DNA of 6,139 bases from Spirochaetaceae bacterium (GTDB taxonomy: Bacteria; Spirochaetota; Spirochaetia; Treponematales; Treponemataceae): assembly GCA_031290725.1 (NCBI GenBank), contig JAITMZ010000205.1:1-6139 (forward strand). Direction: 5' to 3'. Position 1 is the first letter of the stretch, and every line of letters begins with the position of its first letter. The notes below the pieces were generated by a model. It made no database searches and was not told the origin of the DNA. It worked only from the letters and a program-made list of their open reading frames with translations. The translations under genes and the position numbers were made by a program. Shown here in pieces: positions 1 to 4,862 of the stretch.

Positions 1-1236
1 ATGATGCACGGGGCCTCCGAAAAGATCGCAGTATCCGAAGCCCAGCGGAAGCGGCTGGAGCGTTTTTTTGACAAACTTTCGACCCCGCACTTTTTTAAAA
101 TTGAAATGGTGATTTCCAAATTGCAGCAACTCTTTGATTTATGCCGGATCGATTACGTGACGCCCCTCCGGTGTTTTGACCCTGCCTTTGATCTGGCGGA
201 GGAAGCGGGCAAGGATAACCCACCGGAATTCCGTGCCGCAGCGCTTCCCGGCCTTGGAGCCTTTATCCAGGATTTCTATTACCTCGGCCACGACTTCAGT
301 GTCAGCAAATCCATGGCCTACGCTATGGTGGCCTTGTATGAGCTCAGGCCCAACAAGGGGGAACATCCGGGGGAGCTGGTAGATCATCTCCGCACGGTCA
401 ACAGCATCCTCAAACATCGGTTGAACACCGCCATACTGCTGAATTTCTACCGGATACTTCAAGATAACCCCAAGGCGGACATGAAAAAGGCCCGGATCCG
501 TTCCGACTCCCTGGCCATCTACATCGCCAACATTACTGCGGTTTTCAAGTCGAACCAGCGCCGCATCCAGTATGAGCTGGTGAACGAGGAGATGGCGGCA
601 GAAATCCCCAGGCTTTTTGATAACCAGCCCATGGAGGACCTGGCCGGCTACAACGTAAGCTCCTCCACCCTGCTGCAGACCATCTTTGAAACCGCCTTTT
701 ATTGGGTGATTCCACTACAGGTGCTGAACAAGTTCACCGAGCTGTATTTTTCCGAAAATGTACGCACCCTGCTTGAGGATTTTTATCAAAACGGCCTGTT
801 CTGGAACCACAACTACCAGAAGAGTTTTTCCCTATCGGTCGCCCAGTGTTCCCGTACCAGGGAACGGATCGCCCTGTTTGAGCACAGCTTTATGCCGGGG
901 GGGGAGAATTACGACGTCATCACTGCTATCCAGGAAACCGACGTTTACAAACGGCCTTCAGCCGAAAAAATGACTCTGCGGATTCATGGGGTAAACGATA
1001 CGGCGCGGCTGATTCTGGAAGAGGAAACTATGCGCCTGTTCAGCCTGCACGAGAAAATAAAGGAGATCTTCGACGACATGAAAAAAAAGGAGCCGGCGAT
1101 TATCTCTAACCTGCGGATGCTCGTCCTGGATAATATTGAAAAAAAGAACCAGCTGGAATCGGAGATGCCCAAATGGGCATTGTTTTTCGATCTGATTCAG
1201 CATTACACCACCATTTCCCCCTTGAGCCGGGGATGA
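1..1236 (+). CDS. Conserved spirochaete-type protein of unknown function (411 aa)
   Basis: This is a long open frame with convincing coding character and no alternative gene on either strand. The protein is soluble-looking and mostly alpha-helical, rich in charged residues and aromatics, with no signal peptide and no clear membrane segment. The most hydrophobic stretch is around residues 224-241. The C-terminal part (about 335-390) is highly charged and helical, probably coiled coil, and ends in a short aromatic segment. I do not recognise catalytic motifs. It resembles proteins of unknown function in Treponema genomes (perhaps the DUF5312 group), but that is memory, not a search. ATG codons lie at 1 and 4; because the window begins here, the true start and its RBS cannot be judged and the frame may extend upstream. 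The rhomboid gene follows 12 bases after the stop, so the two are probably co-transcribed. The gene contains a G8 run (897-904) and an A8 run (1081-1088), both slippage-prone. Confidence 0.8.
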   Translation: MMHGASEKIAVSEAQRKRLERFFDKLSTPHFFKIEMVISKLQQLFDLCRIDYVTPLRCFDPAFDLAEEAGKDNPPEFRAAALPGLGAFIQDFYYLGHDFSVSKSMAYAMVALYELRPNKGEHPGELVDHLRTVNSILKHRLNTAILLNFYRILQDNPKADMKKARIRSDSLAIYIANITAVFKSNQRRIQYELVNEEMAAEIPRLFDNQPMEDLAGYNVSSSTLLQTIFETAFYWVIPLQVLNKFTELYFSENVRTLLEDFYQNGLFWNHNYQKSFSLSVAQCSRTRERIALFEHSFMPGGENYDVITAIQETDVYKRPSAEKMTLRIHGVNDTARLILEEETMRLFSLHEKIKEIFDDMKKKEPAIISNLRMLVLDNIEKKNQLESEMPKWALFFDLIQHYTTISPLSRG

Positions 1237-1248
1237 GAGAGGGTGCCC

Positions 1249-1878
1249 ATGTTCATAAGAAAACTCTTCCGGTATCGTTTTTCCAACTATTCTCTGGCGC
1301 TGATCCTGATTAACGTGGCGGTTTACGGGTTCACCACGACGGTGCCGCAATGGACCGTCTTCTTGGCACTGAATCCGGTGTATTGCATCCGGGGGCGCCT
1401 GTACTGGCAGGTTTTCACCTATATGTTTGTCCACGGCAGTCTACAGCACCTGCTGTTCAACATGCTGGGGCTCTTTTTTTTCGGCACCCATGTGGAGCGC
1501 TCTATCGGGTCACGGGAGTTTCTCCTGTTTTACCTTCTGTCCGGCATCCTTTGCGGTATCCTCTCCCTAGGTATCTATGTGTTCCTGGGAACCCCCAGGG
1601 TCTTTCTGGTGGGCGCTTCCGGGGCAATTTACGCACTGCTGTTCGCCTATGCGGTGATCTTTCCCCGGTCCCGGATCTTCGTGTGGGGACTTCTGCCGGT
1701 GCCGGCGCCCCTGCTGGTGCTCGCCTATGGGGGCATCTCCCTGGCGGAGCAGTTCGCCGGACGCCGCACGGGGGTTGCCCACCTGACCCATTTTTCGGGC
1801 TTCTTGGTGGCAGCCCTGTATTTTCGTATCCGTATGGGGGTGAAACCCCTGAAGGTGTGGTTCGACGCCTTCAGGTGA
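1249..1878 (+). CDS. Rhomboid family intramembrane serine protease
   Basis: A six-TM protein of about 209 aa, the compact GlpG-like core without a long N-terminal domain. Numbered from the ATG at 1249, the catalytic serine is S124 in the GASG motif (residues 122-125) at the start of TM4. The catalytic histidine is H181 in H-F-S-G in TM6, preceded by H178. The oxyanion-side pair H67 and N71 lies in the HLLFN motif of TM2. Loop 1 (about 34-62) carries W-Q-V-F-T-Y-x-F-V-H, and an E-R-x-I-G motif follows TM2. Rhomboids cleave transmembrane substrates within the inner membrane; the substrate cannot be inferred here. The ATG at 1249 is preferred because GAGAGGG (1237-1243) lies 5 bases before it. 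A GTG at 1243 would add two residues but has no room for this site. The gene sits just after the unknown 411-aa gene. Its last 8 bases overlap the end of convergent hisF. Confidence 0.93.
   Translation: MFIRKLFRYRFSNYSLALILINVAVYGFTTTVPQWTVFLALNPVYCIRGRLYWQVFTYMFVHGSLQHLLFNMLGLFFFGTHVERSIGSREFLLFYLLSGILCGILSLGIYVFLGTPRVFLVGASGAIYALLFAYAVIFPRSRIFVWGLLPVPAPLLVLAYGGISLAEQFAGRRTGVAHLTHFSGFLVAALYFRIRMGVKPLKVWFDAFR
1848..1875. repeat. 8-bp perfect inverted repeat spanning the convergent rhomboid/hisF ends
   Basis: CCTGAAGG (1848-1855) pairs perfectly with CCTTCAGG (1868-1875) across a 12-base loop. The hisF stop codon (1873-1871) lies inside the right arm, and the rhomboid stop codon begins at the next base, 1876. 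No T-run follows on either side, so it does not meet the usual criterion for an intrinsic terminator. It could still act as a 3'-end stabilising hairpin for either transcript. The bases are seen; the function is inferred. Confidence 0.6.
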
Positions 1879-2674
1879 CTCCGCTGCATATTTTCGTCCG
1901 ATGTGCGGCGTCCTCTCGTACCAGCACTCCCGCATCGGACAGAGCGGCTTTGATGTGCCCCACGGTGTACTCCCCGGAGTGAACCATGGATGCGACGAGC
2001 GCTGCGTCCGCGCCGCCGGTGGTGAGTACCTCCACCAGATGTTCGCTCTTTCCGCCGCCCCCTGAGGCCACCACGGGCACTGGAACTGCCTGCGCGATGA
2101 GCCTGGTGAGGGGAATCTCGTAGCCATCCCTGGTGCCGTCGGCATCGATGGAATTGAGAACGATTTCGCCGGCCCCCAGTTCCACCGCCCGGATGGCCCA
2201 GTCCCGTGCGTCCCAGTCTGTGGGGGTGCGGCCGCCGTTGACGAACACCCGATAGCCCGACGTCATGGCGGCGTCCCTCTTGGCGTCCATCCCCAGCACA
2301 ATGCACTGGTTCCCGAAGACCCGGGCTCCCGCCGTGATGAGCGCCGGCTGCTTCACCGCCTGGGTGTTCAGGCTGATCTTCTCCGCCCCCGCCAGGATGG
2401 TGTTGCGGATATCCTCCAGGGTACCCATGCCGCCCCCCACGCAGAAGGGGATAAACACCTGGGCTGCCACACGGGCGACGACATCCAAAATGGGCCCCCG
2501 GCCCCGCACCGAAGCCACGATGTCATAGAACACCAGTTCGTCTACGCCTTGGCGGTAATATGCGGCGGCCATCTCTACCGGGTCGCCCACATCGACGTTG
2601 TTTTGAAACTTGACACCCTTGGTGGTGCGCCCGTCCCGCACGTCCAGGCAGATGACGATACGTTTTTTCAACAT
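1871..2674 (-). CDS. hisF: Imidazole glycerol phosphate synthase cyclase subunit HisF
   Basis: HisF is the (beta/alpha)8-barrel cyclase that uses ammonia delivered by HisH to turn PRFAR into imidazole glycerol phosphate plus AICAR, in cytoplasmic histidine synthesis. The protein is 267 aa from the ATG at 2674. The two catalytic aspartates are at their canonical positions: D11 in I-C-L-D-V and D130 in G-M-D-A-K-R. Phosphate-binding elements are present: VGGGM (79-83), SIDADGT (175-181) and ASGGGG (203-208). It resembles the Desulfovibrio-like subtype (GVKF...NN.D.GDPVEMA, VFYDI). The start has AGGAA about 6 bases upstream; the frame stays open further upstream but without family similarity. 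Oddities: IPCLD reads VICLD, the usual D-I-T-A-S reads D-I-V-A-S, and about 14 extra C-terminal residues run into the antisense of the rhomboid gene. The ATG overlaps the stop of the 2Fe-2S gene by 7 bases (ATGTTGA), suggesting translational coupling. No hisH or other his gene is in view. Confidence 0.95.
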   Translation of the reverse strand: MLKKRIVICLDVRDGRTTKGVKFQNNVDVGDPVEMAAAYYRQGVDELVFYDIVASVRGRGPILDVVARVAAQVFIPFCVGGGMGTLEDIRNTILAGAEKISLNTQAVKQPALITAGARVFGNQCIVLGMDAKRDAAMTSGYRVFVNGGRTPTDWDARDWAIRAVELGAGEIVLNSIDADGTRDGYEIPLTRLIAQAVPVPVVASGGGGKSEHLVEVLTTGGADAALVASMVHSGEYTVGHIKAALSDAGVLVREDAAHRTKICSGVT

Positions 2675-3156
2675 GTCCCGTTCCTGGAGTGCGTGGAAGC
2701 GAGCTTCCGTACCGCCCGCAGAATATTCTCGTACCCCGTGCAGCGGCACAAATGGCCCGACAGCGCCTTTCGCAACTCCTCGTCGGTCCAGCTCCGGTCA
2801 GAATTAAGTATCGCTTTGGCGCTCATCAGAAAACCGGGGGTACAGAATCCGCACTGTACGGCCCCCTCGTCCACGAAGGCCTGCTGCAGCGCCGAAAGTT
2901 CGCCGTCGCCGGCCACCAACCCCTCGGTGGTGGTGATTGACTTGCCATCAGCCCAGATCGCCAGGTAGATGCAGGAATTGTAACATTCGCCGTCGATGAT
3001 CACGTTGCATGCCCCGCACTCGCCCACCTCGCAGCCTTTTTTCACGCTGGTGAGGGAATAATCGTTCCGCAGCATATCCGTCAGTGACGCGCGGACGTCT
3101 ACTATGGTCTCCGTAGGTTTTTCGTTGATGGTGCAGCGCACCCTTTGATACTGCAT
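2668..3156 (-). CDS. xdhC: Xanthine dehydrogenase-type 2Fe-2S subunit
   Basis: Small iron-sulfur subunit of the molybdenum hydroxylase family. It passes electrons from the Moco site to FAD through two [2Fe-2S] clusters. All eight cysteine ligands are present (numbered from the ATG at 3156): plant-ferredoxin-type cluster C42, C47, C50, C62 in C-x4-C-G-A-C; and the family-specific cluster C102, C105 (QCGFCTPG), C137, C139 (LCRCTGY). The length, 162 aa, is normal for separate small subunits, and it resembles E. coli XdhC (YgeU-type naming varies) as remembered. The ATG at 3156 shares its A with the stop codon of the FAD-subunit gene (TGATG). A GTG three bases earlier is also possible. A G-rich stretch including a G7 run (3164-3170) could serve as Shine-Dalgarno site. 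The substrate is set by the missing large subunit, so a purine hydroxylase is likely but CO, nicotinate or aldehyde-type activity cannot be excluded. Confidence 0.9.
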   Translation of the reverse strand: MQYQRVRCTINEKPTETIVDVRASLTDMLRNDYSLTSVKKGCEVGECGACNVIIDGECYNSCIYLAIWADGKSITTTEGLVAGDGELSALQQAFVDEGAVQCGFCTPGFLMSAKAILNSDRSWTDEELRKALSGHLCRCTGYENILRAVRKLASTHSRNGTC

Positions 3157-4082
3157 CACACCACCCCCCCTGCCAGCTCCACGGACGCCGTGAATGCCCG
3201 CCGCGCCAGCTCCTCCGCCAGATGCAGCCGCACTTCCCGGGCAGCCCGCCAGCTGGACCGCGGGTTGATGTCCCCTAGGGCAGCGCGCGCCGCCGCATCG
3301 ATGGTCTCCCGGCTCACCGGCTGCCCCTTGGCCGCATCCTCCGCGCTTTTCGCCCGAAGCGGTATTGGCCCGGCCACACCATAGGCAATCCGCAGCCGCT
3401 CCACGGTTTTTTTGTCCGGTCCTAAGCGCAGATTCACCGAGCAGCCGATGGTGGCGATGTCCAAGGCGTTCCGCATGGCGTATTTAATGTAATGACCGAA
3501 ACAATGCTCCCAGCTTGACCGGGGTACCATGATGGCCGTGAGGATTTCCTCGTGGGCCAGCGCCGTCTTCCCCGCACCCATATAGTGTGCGGCCATGGGC
3601 ACCAAGCGGCTTTCGACAACGCCGGTTTCCGTGGCGGTGGTGTATTCCAGCAGCGCATCCCAGGCCAGCAGCGTGGAAGCCGTATCCGCCGAAGTTACCC
3701 CGTTGGCGATGTTCCCGCCGATGGTGCCGATGTTCCGTATCTGCGGCCCCCCCACCAGGTCCGCTGCCTGGCCCAGCACGGGGATGTGGGCGTGAATCAC
3801 CGGGTCAACGGCGATGTGGGAAAAGGTGGTGAGCGCACCGATACGAATTGTTCCGCCCGCACCCAGCGATACGCCCCGGAGCGAACCTGGCTCGGCCTGT
3901 GCATGGCCGGCATCTGCGAGGCTCCGGATTCCCACCAGGGTGCACCCGGCGAGCTTTCCCTCTCGGATTTGAATGAGCACGTCGCTTCCCCCGGCGATAA
4001 TCCGCGCGCCGGGATTTTCCCGCAAAAGCGAAACCGCATGGGCAATACTTTCAGCCTGATAATACGCTTCAATGTCGTACAT
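3156..4082 (-). CDS. xdhB: Xanthine dehydrogenase-type FAD-binding subunit
   Basis: Medium, FAD-binding subunit of a molybdenum hydroxylase, 308 aa, full length for the family. The FAD pyrophosphate-binding motifs are clear: A-G-G-S-D (30-34) near the N-terminus and T-I-G-G-N-I-A-N-G (120-128), followed by TSADTAS. The C-terminal CO-dehydrogenase flavoprotein domain begins around 195 with Y-A-M-R-N-A-L-D-I-A-T-I-G-C and ends with P-R-S-S-W-R-A. These segments match E. coli XdhB closely as I remember it, better than they match CoxM, so purine oxidation is the favoured role. No cysteine cluster like that of 4-hydroxybenzoyl-CoA reductase is seen. It is the first gene of the xdhB-xdhC-hisF operon. 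There is no Shine-Dalgarno sequence before the ATG (AACCCC precedes it), while a good promoter ends 6 bases upstream, so translation may start on a leaderless mRNA. The large Moco subunit gene is not adjacent on either side, unlike the usual xdhABC order. Confidence 0.92.
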   Translation of the reverse strand: MYDIEAYYQAESIAHAVSLLRENPGARIIAGGSDVLIQIREGKLAGCTLVGIRSLADAGHAQAEPGSLRGVSLGAGGTIRIGALTTFSHIAVDPVIHAHIPVLGQAADLVGGPQIRNIGTIGGNIANGVTSADTASTLLAWDALLEYTTATETGVVESRLVPMAAHYMGAGKTALAHEEILTAIMVPRSSWEHCFGHYIKYAMRNALDIATIGCSVNLRLGPDKKTVERLRIAYGVAGPIPLRAKSAEDAAKGQPVSRETIDAAARAALGDINPRSSWRAAREVRLHLAEELARRAFTASVELAGGVV

Positions 4083-4088
4083 GGGGTT

Positions 4089-4117
4089 AGTGTAGCATGG
4101 CTTGTACGAAACATCAA
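4089..4117 (-). promoter_or_regulatory. Sigma-70-like promoter of the xdhB-xdhC-hisF operon, leaderless geometry
   Basis: On the minus strand TTGATG (4117-4112, -35) is followed by exactly 17 bases and TACACT (4094-4089, -10). Only AACCCC separates the -10 element from the xdhB ATG at 4082, so the expected start of transcription falls on or next to the A of the start codon. This agrees with the lack of a ribosome binding site there. Two hexamers with ideal spacing are direct observation; activity and leaderless translation are inference. Confidence 0.55.
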
Positions 4118-4178
4118 GGGGGTTGTAAAAAAGCGCGAAAAAAGGCGGGGGAGGATGGGTCGCTGAGCTGGGAAGGCG

Positions 4179-4502
4179 CTATGCCAAAGAGTTTGCTGCG
4201 CAAGCTCGTTCGCACCCACCGGTGCGACCTGCCACATCCAGGGCATTCTCGCGCTCCACATCGCTGAAACCAATATTCGAGCCACCCACCACCTTGAGGA
4301 GCAGGTTTCTGGACGAATCGTCCAGTTCGTACGCCTCCAGGGCCTCCAGAAAATCCCCGATCCGGGAGACCACCCGGCCGCATTCGGTGGTATCCCAGCC
4401 GAAGAGGGCGCATTTTGCCGTATCCGCCAGTATCACGAGCCAGATTTTCATCAAGACCACCAAATCCTGCACCCTTCCGGGTAACCAACTTTTTCCTGAC
4501 AT
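4179..4502 (-). CDS. Small hypothetical protein, probably a shortened member of a treponemal family
   Basis: A 107-aa frame beginning with an ATG at 4502 and preceded by a strong Shine-Dalgarno site, AAGGAG (4514-4509), 6 bases upstream. That is the best argument that it is or recently was translated. The N-terminal 70 residues look like real protein: W-L-P-G-R-V-Q-D-L near residues 6-14, a hydrophobic helix around 14-27, then G-W-D-T-T-E-C and an acidic helical stretch (F-L-E-A-L-E-A-Y-E-L). I recall similar openings (W-I-P-G-R-x-x-D-L ... Y-G-W-D) in families of treponemal hypothetical proteins that are usually longer and continue as a helical domain. From about residue 72 on (G-G-S-N-I-G-F ... 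R-T-G-G-C-E-R) the sequence no longer resembles that family, so an indel or truncation is likely. No membrane anchor or signal peptide is clear. It lies downstream of the 21-bp array and upstream of the xdhB promoter. Function unknown; possibly a decaying gene. Confidence 0.5.
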   Translation of the reverse strand: MSGKSWLPGRVQDLVVLMKIWLVILADTAKCALFGWDTTECGRVVSRIGDFLEALEAYELDDSSRNLLLKVVGGSNIGFSDVERENALDVAGRTGGCERACAANSLA

Positions 4503-4525
4503 ATAATTCTCCTTAACCTATAGTG

Positions 4526-4550
4526 AAGCCGCCGCAGGGCAGCTTTTTTT
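4526..4550 (+). terminator. Possible intrinsic terminator on the plus strand
   Basis: AAGCCGCC (4526-4533) and GGCAGCTT (4538-4545) form a stem of 8 positions with one C-A mismatch around a GCAG loop, running into T7 (4544-4550). The shape fits a rho-independent terminator for plus-strand transcription, but no plus-strand gene lies upstream. On the minus strand the same arms pair with a G-T wobble in what would be the leader of the 107-aa gene. Function uncertain. Confidence 0.3.
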
Positions 4551-4571
4551 CTCACTTCTTCTGGGACTTTG
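4543..4571. repeat. 29-bp direct repeat, copy A
   Basis: C, seven T, then CTCACTTCTTCTGGGACTTTG. It matches copy B (4795-4823) at 28 of 29 positions (T versus C at 4557/4809). The copies lie exactly 252 bases apart, 12 times the 21-bp period of the array they enclose. Confidence 0.85.
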
Positions 4572-4589
4572 CCAGCCCCAATCACTTTT

Positions 4590-4793
4590 TTCACCGGTGA
4601 AATAACCGGTTTCACCGTTTAAATAATCGGTTTCACCGATGAAACAACCGATTTCACCGGTGAAATCATCGGTTTCACCGGCTAAATAACCGGTTTCACC
4701 GTTTAAACAATCGATTGCACCGTTTAAATAATCGATTGCACCGTTTAAATAATCGGTTTCACCGGCTAAATAACCGGTTTCACCGGTGAAATC
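4590..4793. repeat. Tandem array of 21-bp units (nine full plus one partial)
   Basis: Plus-strand units start at 4590, 4611, 4632, 4653, 4674, 4695, 4716, 4737 and 4758, with a tenth partial unit at 4779-4793. Each reads T(T/G)CACCG, a variable four-base block (GTGA, TTTA, ATGA or GCTA), AA(T/C)(A/C)A, then (C/T)CG(G/A)T. The units at 4674 and 4758 are identical; others differ at a few fixed positions. There are no unique spacers. Read on the minus strand each unit encodes seven residues, and from left to right in that reading (4793 downward) they are: DFTGE, TGYLAGE, TDYLNGA, IDYLNGA, IDCLNGE, TGYLAGE, TDDFTGE, IGCFIGE, TDYLNGE, TGYFTGE. The other two minus-strand frames are stopped in most units. 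The 14-bp perfect palindrome TTTCACCGGTGAAA occurs at 4589-4602, 4652-4665 and 4778-4791. AATCACTTTTT flanks both ends of the array (4580 and 4790, 210 bases apart). Confidence 0.95.
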
Positions 4794-4794
4794 A

Positions 4795-4823
4795 CTTTTT
4801 TTCTCACTCCTTCTGGGACTTTG
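4795..4823. repeat. 29-bp direct repeat, copy B
   Basis: Second copy of the repeat that brackets the 21-bp array, one base different from copy A at 4543-4571. Its right end overlaps a hairpin, GGGACT-TTGT-AGTCCC (4815-4830), that copy A lacks because the sequence diverges after ACTTTG. The hairpin lies about 33 bases downstream of the lipoprotein stop codon but is not followed by a T-run. Confidence 0.85.
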
Positions 4824-4830
4824 TAGTCCC

Positions 4831-4846
4831 CCTCCGCGCCTCCGCG
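4831..4846. repeat. Tandem CCTCCGCG pair
   Basis: CCTCCGCG occurs twice head to tail. It is followed by TGAG, giving a string of the type (CTCCGCGCCTCCGCGTGAG) that I recall as a short dispersed intergenic repeat in many bacterial genomes. Only the tandem duplication is directly visible; the dispersed nature is recollection. Confidence 0.4.
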
Positions 4847-4862
4847 TGAGGTCATTCTTCCT

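Larger units (their letters stand above)
4503..4862. other. 360-bp gene-free region made almost entirely of repeats
   Basis: Between the 107-aa gene and the lipoprotein gene there is no start-initiated ORF with coding character. From left to right the region holds an RBS for the 107-aa gene, a GC hairpin followed by a T-run, direct repeat copy A, an 18-base spacer, the 21-bp array, direct repeat copy B, a small hairpin overlapping copy B, and a tandem pair of CCTCCGCG. In one minus-strand frame it is entirely open (4862 to the TAG at 4520-4518, 114 sense codons). That frame contains no ATG, GTG or TTG near its upstream end. Confidence 0.7.

Noticed and set aside
1350..1982. 210-aa plus-strand ORF over the rhomboid gene
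   Set aside because: It overlaps a rhomboid with intact catalytic motifs in another frame; its Pro/Gly/Arg-rich translation is typical of a GC-driven shadow.
4126..4160. T-rich stretch downstream of the 107-aa gene as an intrinsic terminator (minus strand)
   Set aside because: Two T-runs are present, but I could not find a GC-rich stem directly before either of them.
3552..4166. 204-aa plus-strand ORF opposite the FAD subunit
   Set aside because: Antisense to a gene with clear FAD-binding motifs; no recognisable features of its own.
4222..4506. 94-aa plus-strand ORF opposite the 107-aa gene
   Set aside because: Ser/Thr/Arg-rich shadow without an RBS; the minus-strand frame has AAGGAG at ideal spacing.
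4590..4793. 21-bp repeats as a CRISPR array
   Set aside because: The units are directly adjacent with no unique spacers, the period is too short, and no cas gene is in the window.
4590..4793. Array as the variable repeat of a diversity-generating retroelement
   Set aside because: No reverse transcriptase or template copy is visible, and the changes are not limited to adenine positions.
4543..4823. Direct repeats as the ends of an insertion sequence
   Set aside because: No transposase and no terminal inverted repeats; the content between them is only the tandem array.
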